Shown: piece after piece, positions 36,224-44,238 of the stretch
How the letters are laid out: every line of letters begins with the position of its first letter
How positions within the stretch are numbered: position 1 is the first letter of the stretch
Source of the DNA: Gilvimarinus sp. 2_MG-2023
GTDB taxonomy: Bacteria > Pseudomonadota > Gammaproteobacteria > Pseudomonadales > Cellvibrionaceae
Assembly: GCF_030547685.1 (NCBI RefSeq)
Contig: NZ_JAUOQM010000005.1
Span: forward strand, 72,313-136,312
Direction of reading: 5' to 3'
DNA length: 64,000 bases
Program-made: the position numbers and the translations under genes
Notes under the pieces: generated by a model
Databases searched by the model: none
The model's input: the letters and a program-made list of their open reading frames with translations, nothing else
Told to the model about the DNA's origin: nothing

Positions 36224-38206
36224 ATGGACATTAAGGCATTACATCGGCAAATGGCGCAGTACAGCGCCTGGAAGCAAGCTCTCGACAAACGCCTACAAGG
36301 CTTTTGCCACTGGAGTGAAAAACACCAGCTGGTCACCTCAGATGCCTTAAACTACCTGCACAAAGCCCGCAAGCTACTCGGCGGCGATCAATTCACGATC
36401 GCCTGCGTGGGCGAGTTTTCACGCGGTAAAACCGAACTGATTAACGCCCTGTTGTACAACCAAAACAACGGTCGCTTTCTGCCCTCCCAGCCCGGGCGCA
36501 CCACCATGTGCCCCACCGAGATCTTCTGGGACGCCAAACAACCCAAAAACTGTGTGCGCCTATTGCCGATCGAAACCCGCCGCAGCGCCACCAGCATGCA
36601 AAGCTTTAAGCGCATTCCGCAGAACTGGTTTACCATTAGTTTTGACCCGGACAACTTCCAGTCGGTCACCGAGGCAATCGGCCAGGTTTCCGCCAGTAAA
36701 ATGGTGACCCGCAAAGAGGCCATTAAGTTCGGCTTCAGCGCTAGCGAGTTGGAAGTCGATGAACAAACCGGTCTGGTGCAGGTCCCCACCTGGCGTCACG
36801 CCTTAATTAACTTCGACCACCCCCTGTTGCGAGAAGGCCTGCGTATTGTCGACACACCGGGGCTGAACGCGCTGGGCAACGAGCCGGAATTAACCTTAAA
36901 AACCTTGCCCGAGGCCCAGGCAATTTTGTTTTTAATGGCGGCCGATAGCGGCGTTAGCGCCAGCGATATGACCATTTGGCGCGACCATATTTCCGGCTTG
37001 CGCGATGACCGCTGCACCGCTGTGCTGGGGCTACTCAACAAAATCGATACACTCTGGGATGAACTCACGCCCGAGGCAGAAGTAGCCGCCAATATAGAAC
37101 GCGTGCGCTTGCAAACGGCCAAGCTGTTGGAGCTGGCGCCGGAATATATCCTGCCCATTTCTGCCAAAAAAGCACTGCTGGCCAAAGTCAAAAATCGTCG
37201 TGCCGATCTTTTGCAAAGTAATTTCCCGCAGTTGGAACAGCGCTTGGCCGAGTGCATCCTGCGTTCGCAGCAGCAGATCATCAGTCACCGACTAGTCAGC
37301 AACAGCCACGAGATGATCGTCAATACATACAATAGCCTTACTCGCCGCATTGATGAGAGCGAGAGCGAACTGCATGCGTTACAACAAGCCACCGATCAGG
37401 ATGCTATCGACGAACTGACCCGTCAGCGAGACAAAATTCGCAACGCGCACCACCGCTTCCATAAACAATCGCTGTCACTAAAAACCAGCCAACGCTTGCT
37501 CAATAACCAGCGCACCGCCTTAATGGCACCAGTAACCCAAAGCAAAGTTCAAGGGTTAAGCGAAGAGACTCAAGAACGTATGATGCAAAGCTGGACCACG
37601 GTGGGCCTATCGCAAGCCATTGGCGATTTTTTCGACAACGTCGATACCAGCGTTAATCACTTAGTGCGTGAAATCGAGCGGGCCAACAAAGTACTGGCCA
37701 GTATTTACGACCGCCCAGAGCACGGCACAGAGGCCGCAGCCATGGCCCACAGCCATAAGCTCAATATCACCAGCCACCGTCGCCGTCTCCGTAATCTGGA
37801 AAACAATGCCGACCGTTTACGCCGCTCACTCAACAGCGTCCTGGCCACCAAGAACACTCTGATCAGCCGCTTTTTGGGTACACTGGTTAAAGAGGTCAAC
37901 AACCTATTCAGTGATTTGCGCCGCGATATTAACGATTGGCTGCAAGATGCGTTAACACCACTAACCCATCACAACCAACACCAGAAAAAACTGTTGGAAC
38001 ACCACATGATGCGCTTGGGTGAAATGCGCTCGCAAACTCGCTCGCACCACGAACAGATCCAATCGCTAGAGCAAGGCCTGCACGCTTTGGCCACCGCGCG
38101 CGGCGACTTGAAGCCCCTGTTCTTAGAAGTCACCCGAGCCCCCGCTGCCAAACCCACCCCAGAGGCCAAAGTGGTATCTTTACAGGCGGCTCGAAAACAA
38201 GCCTAA
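36224..38206 (+). CDS. Dynamin-family (bacterial dynamin-like) GTPase
   Basis: 660 residues from the ATG at 36224. G1 is GEFSRGKTELINAL (63-76), G3 is DTPGLNALG and G4 is LNKIDTLWDEL. Long helical, Gln/Arg/His-rich stalk segments follow (about 370-640), consistent with the helical stalk of dynamin-like proteins. There is no clear transmembrane segment, unlike many bacterial dynamins. It probably remodels or protects the inner membrane; the exact role is unknown. It sits between yggT and metX, two genes that are near neighbours in Pseudomonas. Confidence 0.85.
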   Translation: MDIKALHRQMAQYSAWKQALDKRLQGFCHWSEKHQLVTSDALNYLHKARKLLGGDQFTIACVGEFSRGKTELINALLYNQNNGRFLPSQPGRTTMCPTEIFWDAKQPKNCVRLLPIETRRSATSMQSFKRIPQNWFTISFDPDNFQSVTEAIGQVSASKMVTRKEAIKFGFSASELEVDEQTGLVQVPTWRHALINFDHPLLREGLRIVDTPGLNALGNEPELTLKTLPEAQAILFLMAADSGVSASDMTIWRDHISGLRDDRCTAVLGLLNKIDTLWDELTPEAEVAANIERVRLQTAKLLELAPEYILPISAKKALLAKVKNRRADLLQSNFPQLEQRLAECILRSQQQIISHRLVSNSHEMIVNTYNSLTRRIDESESELHALQQATDQDAIDELTRQRDKIRNAHHRFHKQSLSLKTSQRLLNNQRTALMAPVTQSKVQGLSEETQERMMQSWTTVGLSQAIGDFFDNVDTSVNHLVREIERANKVLASIYDRPEHGTEAAAMAHSHKLNITSHRRRLRNLENNADRLRRSLNSVLATKNTLISRFLGTLVKEVNNLFSDLRRDINDWLQDALTPLTHHNQHQKKLLEHHMMRLGEMRSQTRSHHEQIQSLEQGLHALATARGDLKPLFLEVTRAPAAKPTPEAKVVSLQAARKQA

Positions 38207-38255
38207 TCTAACCCCGCTTTACGGGCTAAATGAGGCCCGACACTTGCAGGCAGGC

Positions 38256-38281
38256 AAGCGCGACTTTAGACTTGCGCTTTT
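38256..38281 (+). terminator. Probable terminator of the dynamin-like gene
   Basis: AAGCGC (38256-38261), a 12-nt loop, GCGCTT (38274-38279), then T residues. A six-bp stem with a short U-tract, 50 bp past the stop codon. Confidence 0.5.
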
Positions 38282-38314
38282 GCCGCCTTATCCGGTGATG
38301 ATCAAGAGACATCA

Positions 38315-39460
38315 ATGACCCAAAGCTCCGCTCCAGATTCCGTTGGCTTGGTAACCCCGTTTACCGTGCAGTTCGATGAACCGCTGCGCCTTGCCAGCGG
38401 CCGTACTCTAGAGACTTACGAGCTCGTGGTAGAAACCTACGGCAGCCTTAACGCCAACAAGTCGAACGCCGTACTGATTTGCCATGCACTCTCAGGAGAT
38501 CATCACGCAGCGGGTTTTCACAGCGAGGGAGATCGCAAACCCGGCTGGTGGGATGGCTATATTGGCCCGGGCAAGCCGATCGATACCGATAAGTTTTTCG
38601 TCGTGTCGCTTAATAACCTCGGCGGCTGTAGCGGTTCCACTGGCCCGCGCAGTATTAACCCGGCCACTGGCAGCCCTTGGGGGGCGGACTTCCCTAAACT
38701 GCGGGTACGCGATTGGGTTCACTCCCAGGCCCGGCTTGCCGACTCGCTGGGTATTGATCAGTGGGCGGCTGTGATTGGCGGCAGCTTGGGCGGCATGCAA
38801 GCCATGCGCTGGGCACTGGAGTACCCCGATCGTTTGCGCCACTGTATCGTGATCGCCTCGGCCATGAAATTAAGTGCGCAAAATATTGCCTTTAATGAAA
38901 CCGCCCGTCAGGCCATATTAAAAGACCCGGAATTTTATCACGGCGATTATCAAAGCCATGACACCTACCCCAAAAACGGCTTAGCTATCGCCCGCATGAT
39001 TGGCCACATCACCTATTTGTCGGACGATGTGATGGGTGAAAAGTTTGGCCGCGAGTTGCGCACTGGCAGTTTCGATCAGGGGCTGGAAGATTTAGTGGAA
39101 TTTCAGGTCGAGAGTTACTTGCGCTATCAGGGCGACACATTTTCTAAAAACTTTGACGCCAACACCTATATTCTTATGACCCGCGCGCTGGATTACTTCG
39201 ATTTAGCACGCGAATACGGCGACGATGCCAGCGTCGCTTTTCGCCGCGCCCAGTGCGACTTTTACGTGGCTTCGTTCAGTACCGACTGGCGGTTCCCGGT
39301 TGAACGCTCACGCGAAATTGTCGACGCCCTAATCGACGCACAAAAAAATGTCAGCTACACCGAAGTTGAGTCGCCCTACGGCCACGACGCCTTTTTGCTC
39401 CCCAATGAGCACTACCGTGAAGCCTTCAGCCGCTACCTTGCCAGAATCGAAACGGAGTAA
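38315..39460 (+). CDS. metX: Homoserine O-acyltransferase MetX
   Basis: 381 residues, alpha/beta hydrolase fold. Nucleophile S157 in GGSLGGM, the GDHHAAG oxyanion region, [13 protein letters not shown], and the catalytic His in [15 protein letters not shown]. It activates homoserine for methionine synthesis. In gammaproteobacteria the metW-linked MetX proteins often use succinyl-CoA rather than acetyl-CoA; the sequence alone does not settle this. The stop is 2 bp before metW. Confidence 0.95.
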   Translation: MTQSSAPDSVGLVTPFTVQFDEPLRLASGRTLETYELVVETYGSLNANKSNAVLICHALSGDHHAAGFHSEGDRKPGWWDGYIGPGKPIDTDKFFVVSLNNLGGCSGSTGPRSINPATGSPWGADFPKLRVRDWVHSQARLADSLGIDQWAAVIGGSLGGMQAMRWALEYPDRLRHCIVIASAMKLSAQNIAFNETARQAILKDPEFYHGDYQSHDTYPKNGLAIARMIGHITYLSDDVMGEKFGRELRTGSFDQGLEDLVEFQVESYLRYQGDTFSKNFDANTYILMTRALDYFDLAREYGDDASVAFRRAQCDFYVASFSTDWRFPVERSREIVDALIDAQKNVSYTEVESPYGHDAFLLPNEHYREAFSRYLARIETE

Positions 39461-39462
39461 TT

Positions 39463-40050
39463 ATGCGATTTGATTTTAATCAATTGCAAAACTGGATAGG
39501 CGAGAAAAGCCGGGTGCTGGATCTCGCTTGTGGTGATGGCACCTTGTTAAAGCTGCTGGCCGACAGCAAGCAGGTTTCGGGCTACGGTTTAGAAATTGAC
39601 CCGGCTCAGATTCAGACCTGCATCAGCCGCGGCGTTAATGTGATCAATCAAAATCTCGACCGCGGCCTGAGTAACTTCGAAGACAACAGTTTTGACACTG
39701 TAGTGATGACCCAAGCACTGCAAACCATGCGCTACCCCCATATCGTGCTGGATGAAATGCTGCGAGTGGGCAAAGAGTGCATTATTACCTTCCCCAACTT
39801 CGGCCACTGGAAGGCGCGCTTCCACTTGGCGGTTCGCGGACGCATGCCTGTATCAGATTTGCTGCCCTACGAGTGGTACGACACCCCGAACATTCACTTT
39901 TGCACTTTTACCGATTTCGAAATTCTGTGCCGCGAAAAACACATCAGCGTCTTGCACCGCCGGGTAGTCAACGAACAGTCGGCCCAAATGCTGGGCGACT
40001 TAGCGCCTAATTTTTTCGGCGAGACAGCCATTTACCACCTTGCAAAATAG
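39463..40050 (+). CDS. metW: Methionine biosynthesis protein MetW
   Basis: 195 residues. A SAM-methyltransferase-like fold with LDLACGDGTLLKLL and the MetW signature FPNFGHWKARFHLAVRGRMPVSDLLPYEWYDTPNIHFCT. It is required together with MetX in many proteobacteria, apparently by activating the acyltransferase. Tightly packed in the metX-metW-DUF4426-rdgB operon. Confidence 0.95.
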   Translation: MRFDFNQLQNWIGEKSRVLDLACGDGTLLKLLADSKQVSGYGLEIDPAQIQTCISRGVNVINQNLDRGLSNFEDNSFDTVVMTQALQTMRYPHIVLDEMLRVGKECIITFPNFGHWKARFHLAVRGRMPVSDLLPYEWYDTPNIHFCTFTDFEILCREKHISVLHRRVVNEQSAQMLGDLAPNFFGETAIYHLAK

Positions 40051-40060
40051 GCGACAACCT

Positions 40061-40564
40061 ATGCAGTTACTGGCCAATTTTTTTATAGTCTTAACCACTT
40101 TACTTTCGATGTTATGGACTTCTACAACCATCGCAGCGCCACGCGAAATCCCTGACGCGCGGGTTATTGAGCAGAGCGAACGCAGTAAAGTTTTTCAAGA
40201 TCACACCGTCCATTTCAGTGTGTTTAACAGTGCGTTTGTGCCGGTCGATGTTGCCAATATTTATCAAATCAGCCGTGCCGACAATCAGGTACTGATCAAT
40301 ATTAGCGTTACCAAAACCGACGGAGATGCCTCTCACTTAGGCCTGCCCGCACAGGTAACGGGCACAGCCACTAACCTGATTCAACGAATGCAAACACTCA
40401 AATTCCAAACCATTAACGAGGGCAAGGCGACCTATTTTATTGCCCCGTTGCGACACACGAACGAAGAGGTCTTTAATTTCGCCATTGACGTTACCCCCGA
40501 GGGTAGCGAGCAGCCATTACCACTCAAGTTTTCTCGCACGCTCTACGTTAAGGACAGTCAATAA
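40061..40564 (+). CDS. DUF4426 periplasmic protein
   Basis: 167 residues from the ATG at 40061. A signal peptide (hydrophobic 8-22, cleavage near IAA) precedes a beta-rich domain with VHFSVFNSAFVPVDVANIYQISRADNQVLINISV, typical of DUF4426 proteins found between metW and rdgB. The function is unknown. The stop is 2 bp before rdgB. Confidence 0.88.
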   Translation: MQLLANFFIVLTTLLSMLWTSTTIAAPREIPDARVIEQSERSKVFQDHTVHFSVFNSAFVPVDVANIYQISRADNQVLINISVTKTDGDASHLGLPAQVTGTATNLIQRMQTLKFQTINEGKATYFIAPLRHTNEEVFNFAIDVTPEGSEQPLPLKFSRTLYVKDSQ

Positions 40565-40566
40565 TT

Positions 40567-41157
40567 ATGCAGACTATCGTTCTTGCCAGCTCCAATCCGG
40601 GCAAACTGAAAGAGTTTAATCAATTGTTAGCCGGTGTCGGTTTTGCCGTCAAGCCGCAGTCGGATTACAACGTAAGTGATGCAGATGAAACCGGCTTAAG
40701 CTTTGTGGAAAATGCCATTTTAAAGGCTCGCAATGCCTGCCGCGCAACCGGCCTGCCGGCTCTTGCGGACGACTCAGGCATAGAGGTGGACGCCCTCAAT
40801 GGCCGCCCCGGTATCTATTCTGCCCGCTTCGCAGGAATCGGCGCCAGCAATGCCAGCAACAATGAACAGCTCCTGTGCGAGCTGGAAAACGTCGCCGAGC
40901 AAGACCGCACGGCACGGTATCAGTGTGTGTTGGTGTATATGCGCCACGCCGAAGACCCCACCCCCATTATTTGCCAAGGCAGCTGGGAGGGCCGAATCCT
41001 GTCGGCACCAGCGGGTGATGGCGGTTTTGGCTACGACCCTTTGTTTTATGTGCCGACTCACAAATGTGCTGCAGCCGAATTATCGAAAGACGAAAAAGGC
41101 AAAATCAGCCACCGGGCGGCGGCGCTAAAACTTCTATTGGCGCAACTCACACAATAA
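40567..41157 (+). CDS. rdgB: XTP/dITP diphosphatase (non-canonical purine NTPase)
   Basis: 196 residues, standard length. N-terminal ASSNPGKLKEF, metal site ADDSGIEVDALNGRPGIYSARFAG, GDGGFGYDPLFYVP and the SHRAAALK tail. It hydrolyses XTP and dITP to keep deaminated purines out of nucleic acids. Last gene of the metX operon, followed by a terminator. Confidence 0.97.
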   Translation: MQTIVLASSNPGKLKEFNQLLAGVGFAVKPQSDYNVSDADETGLSFVENAILKARNACRATGLPALADDSGIEVDALNGRPGIYSARFAGIGASNASNNEQLLCELENVAEQDRTARYQCVLVYMRHAEDPTPIICQGSWEGRILSAPAGDGGFGYDPLFYVPTHKCAAAELSKDEKGKISHRAAALKLLLAQLTQ

Positions 41158-41184
41158 CCCAACACCCCTCTTTTATATTCCACT

Positions 41185-41207
41185 AACCCCCGGCAGGGGT
41201 TTTATTT
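41185..41207 (+). terminator. Rho-independent terminator after rdgB
   Basis: AACCCC (41185-41190), loop CGGCA, GGGGTT (41196-41201), tail TTATTTT. A second hairpin, CCCACT (41218-41223) / AGTGGG (41229-41234), follows. Confidence 0.8.
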
Positions 41208-41431
41208 TGGTATCAGCCCCACTATAAAAGTGGGAATGGTCATTTATTGCTCGCTAACAAGACACTCCGCCCACCTTCAAAAGCTCCAGTAAACTGGGAC
41301 GACTGATCTCGTACCGCCAGACACACTACCCTCGTGCCCAGACCGTTACATTAAAGGTATCGGCAATCGCAATTTGCGGCTGCGCTTTTTATTGAGCAGC
41401 TCCCTCTATAAACAATAATAACGAGGTCAAC

Positions 41432-43984
41432 ATGTCATCGAATTTTGGCTTACCCTTACTGGTGAGTGCCTTAGCGCTTGCCTTATCCGCCTGTGGTGGT
41501 ACTAGCGACGGCACTGAGAACAACAACTCATCGTCAACGTCTAGCACACAGAGCTCTGCAGTTTCATCCGAGCAATCAAGCCTCGCCAGCTCCGAGGCCT
41601 CTAGCGTCGCGTCCAGTGATGCGGCGATCAGCTCCGAGGCTTCTTCCAGCTCATCCCCCGCTCAGAGCTCACAAAGCTCTGCGGCTGCCTCTTCCGTGCA
41701 ATCGAGTATTGCCAGCTCCGAGGCAGCTTCCAGCGAGGCTTCGGCAAGTTCAGTAGTCGCTGTTAGCTCTGCAAGCTCTGAATCATCAGAATCCAGCAGC
41801 TCCGAGGAATCTTCTAGTTCTTCTAGTTCTGAGAGCTCTTCTAGTTCCGAAGAATCCTCAAGCTCCGAGAGTTCTTCAAGCTCATCAAGTTCGACAAGTT
41901 CCAACAGTTCTGTCGCATTCAGCTCTATTTCCAGCCACTCCTCGTCATCGACTAGCAGTGAATCGAGCTGGGATCTGGTCTGGCAGGATGAATTTGAAGG
42001 TGTCAGTATTGATTCTGCAAAGTGGGAACACGAGGTCAACTGTTGGGGCGGTGGTAATAATGAGGGCCAGTGTTATACCGACGATCCCGCGAACAGCTAC
42101 CTACAAGACGGTCACTTAATTATCGAAGCGCGCGAAGAGCCCAGTCAAATTTGCGGCCCTTCTGTCAGTCAGGAAGACCCTGCCTATGACCCTAACGATA
42201 CCTCCGCGTGTAAAGACTACTCGTCTGCTCGCTTACGCACGCTGAGCAAAGCCGACTGGCAATACGGCCGCATGGAAATCCACGCGCGTATGCCCATGGG
42301 ACGCGGTATGTGGCCCGCAATTTGGATGCTACCTACCGACCAAGCCTACGGCGGCTGGCCACAAAGTGGCGAGATCGATATTTTCGAAGCCTTTGCTCCC
42401 GGCACCACCGACCACGACTCAGACCCAAACACCGTGCACGGCACATTGCACTACGGTTTCTCATGGCCCTGGAACCAGAACAGCGGTGCGCCCCATATAC
42501 CACCGACCAACATCTGGGATGAATTCCACACCTATGCGGTTGAATGGGAAGAAGGTGAAATACGCTGGTATGTGGACGACGTACATTTCGCCACCAATAG
42601 CGGCAACTGGTTTAACTACCATTGGGCGGGGCAAGAAGCGGGTTATCGAGTTTCCTCCGGTGCTCAACCGTTTGACCAACCTTTTCATATGATTTTAAAT
42701 CTCGCCATTGGGGCCGCCGATTGGCTTCCCTACCCGGACGGAAGCACTAGCTTTCCACAAACGATGGAAGTTGACTATGTTCGTGTTTACCAATGTTCGG
42801 CCGATCCGGTCACTGGCCGAGGCTGCGCCACCATTGGCGAAGCGCCACAGTCAATCAGCGGCCACGTACCACCCGCCGACAGCCGCGATGAACTGTATTT
42901 CTATCAAGACGGCGTTCAAACACTCACCCTAGAAGGTGATGCAGGTGAGGTATCCTCTGGCCTTACCCCCGGCATTTACCCCGAGGACGCCAGCACTATC
43001 ACTTCAATGCCCAGTGCCACGGGCCCCGATGGTGAAACCGTATGGGACTTGGACTTTTTTGCCCTGCCTGCAGCGGCTTTTTTAACCTCCGAGACGGGTC
43101 TTAACTTTGGCGACAACCTACACAGCCGTGCTAAAAATCTGGGTGAGCTACGTTTTGATTTACGAGTTTTGGATATTGAGCCCGGCACCAAGCTGCGTAT
43201 TAAACTCGACAGCGGCTGGCCCGATCTTAGCTTTCACGAAATTGAGATACCCGCCGATGTCGGTGCAGCCGCCGAGTGGTCCGAGGTTGCTGTACGCCTT
43301 TGGTCCCTTAAGGCCAACGATGGCGAATGGTGGGGCCCGACGGTAGATTACACGCATATCACCAACCCGTTTGTCATTGAGCCGATCGACGGCACCGCTC
43401 ATGTGCAACTGAAAAACATCCGCCTTACCTGTTTGGGTGGAGCCACCAACTGCGACGTTAAACCGGTGGAGCCACCGCTGGCACTCACCGAAGATTTTGA
43501 TATCTTTATTGATGCCGTGGACATGGCTTGGGGCAATATCGGCCAGTGGAGCGCCAGCGGTTCCCATGTACAGATCAGCATTATTGATGCGGATGACGTC
43601 GCTCGCGGCCAAGTATTTCAGGGCGAGTTCACCGAAGCCGGGGGCAACGGCCTGATGTTTATCCAAACCGAGCCGGGCACCGTGCGCGATGTCAGCGCTT
43701 TTAACAACGGCTACCTAGTGTTTGATATTTACAGCCCGCAAACCACTGAGCTGATCGTCAAGGCCGACTGCGTTCACCCTTGCACCTCTGGTGACCGCCC
43801 GATAAGCCTAGACAGCAGTGCTGATTGGGAAACGGTTGTTATTCCGGTGGCAGACTTTGTCACAGGCGGGCTAGACCTAACCTCAGTCAATACTCCCTTC
43901 GCTATTTTGCCGGCCGGCGAGCAAGGCGGCGTCACCTTGCAAGTGGATAATGTACGCTGGGTCTTGGACGACCCTCGTCCGTAA
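41432..43984 (+). CDS. GH16 endo-beta-glucanase (laminarinase-like) lipoprotein with polyserine linker
   Basis: 850 residues. A lipoprotein signal peptide ends in LSAC with lipidated C21 followed by Gly-Gly, suggesting the outer membrane. A Ser-rich linker spans about 30-178. The GH16 domain runs from about 180 to 450 with catalytic G-E314-I-D316-I-F-E319, WGGGNNEGQCYTDDP and MGRGMWPAIWMLP, the pattern of the beta-1,3-glucanase subfamily. Two beta-rich C-terminal modules (about 480-675 and 690-850) look like carbohydrate-binding or Exop_C-like domains. It probably cleaves laminarin-type beta-glucan at the cell surface. It lies between rdgB and a TonB-dependent receptor gene. Confidence 0.92.
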   Translation: MSSNFGLPLLVSALALALSACGGTSDGTENNNSSSTSSTQSSAVSSEQSSLASSEASSVASSDAAISSEASSSSSPAQSSQSSAAASSVQSSIASSEAASSEASASSVVAVSSASSESSESSSSEESSSSSSSESSSSSEESSSSESSSSSSSSTSSNSSVAFSSISSHSSSSTSSESSWDLVWQDEFEGVSIDSAKWEHEVNCWGGGNNEGQCYTDDPANSYLQDGHLIIEAREEPSQICGPSVSQEDPAYDPNDTSACKDYSSARLRTLSKADWQYGRMEIHARMPMGRGMWPAIWMLPTDQAYGGWPQSGEIDIFEAFAPGTTDHDSDPNTVHGTLHYGFSWPWNQNSGAPHIPPTNIWDEFHTYAVEWEEGEIRWYVDDVHFATNSGNWFNYHWAGQEAGYRVSSGAQPFDQPFHMILNLAIGAADWLPYPDGSTSFPQTMEVDYVRVYQCSADPVTGRGCATIGEAPQSISGHVPPADSRDELYFYQDGVQTLTLEGDAGEVSSGLTPGIYPEDASTITSMPSATGPDGETVWDLDFFALPAAAFLTSETGLNFGDNLHSRAKNLGELRFDLRVLDIEPGTKLRIKLDSGWPDLSFHEIEIPADVGAAAEWSEVAVRLWSLKANDGEWWGPTVDYTHITNPFVIEPIDGTAHVQLKNIRLTCLGGATNCDVKPVEPPLALTEDFDIFIDAVDMAWGNIGQWSASGSHVQISIIDADDVARGQVFQGEFTEAGGNGLMFIQTEPGTVRDVSAFNNGYLVFDIYSPQTTELIVKADCVHPCTSGDRPISLDSSADWETVVIPVADFVTGGLDLTSVNTPFAILPAGEQGGVTLQVDNVRWVLDDPRP
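41525..41965 (+). repeat. Polyserine-encoding low-complexity tract
   Basis: About 147 codons dominated by Ser, with Glu, Ala and Thr, using mixed Ser codons (agc, tct, tca, tcc). Internal imperfect repeats such as agctccgaggc recur. Such linkers are typical of Cellvibrio/Saccharophagus/Teredinibacter carbohydrate-active enzymes. Confidence 0.9.
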
Positions 43985-43999
43985 CTCCCTAAACATCGC

Positions 44000-44040
44000 C
44001 CCATCAGGCACAACACTTAGTTGGGCCTGATGGGATTTAT
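44000..44040 (+). terminator. Terminator after the GH16 gene
   Basis: Perfect 10-bp stem CCCATCAGGC (44000-44009) / GCCTGATGGG (44025-44034) with a 15-nt loop, followed by ATTTAT. It separates GH16 from the receptor gene. Confidence 0.65.
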
Positions 44041-44176
44041 CGCCCCTCCAAGAAATCAACGCAATAAGAACCCAAAGCTTAGCTTCTCCTTCTATATCCA
44101 AGTCCGGCGCGCCCTAAAAGACCCACCCACCACTGAATTTACGTACATTAGCAAGCGGCGAATAGATTTCTCTTGC

Positions 44177-44218
44177 ATTATCATCCGTAAATGTGAATAA
44201 TTCTCACCTTCATTATCA
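44177..44218 (+). promoter_or_regulatory. Probable Fur-box cluster upstream of the TonB-dependent receptor
   Basis: Two exact ATTATCA heptamers (44177-44183 and 44212-44218; reverse TGATAAT, the Fur half-site) flank a Fur-like AATGTGAATAATTCTCACC (44190-44208). The cluster ends 20 bp before the receptor ATG. It suggests iron control of the receptor. Confidence 0.6.
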
Positions 44219-44238
44219 CACCAATTGGGGGACAGGAT

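Noticed and set aside
38207..38314. Possible SAM riboswitch before metX
   Set aside because: The region has only a small terminator-like stem; no SAM-I or SAM-II core pattern was seen.
41662..42039. 125-codon minus-strand ORF rich in Leu and Glu opposite the polyserine tract
   Set aside because: It is the antisense reading of the Ser-codon repeats, with no ribosome-binding site and no family features.
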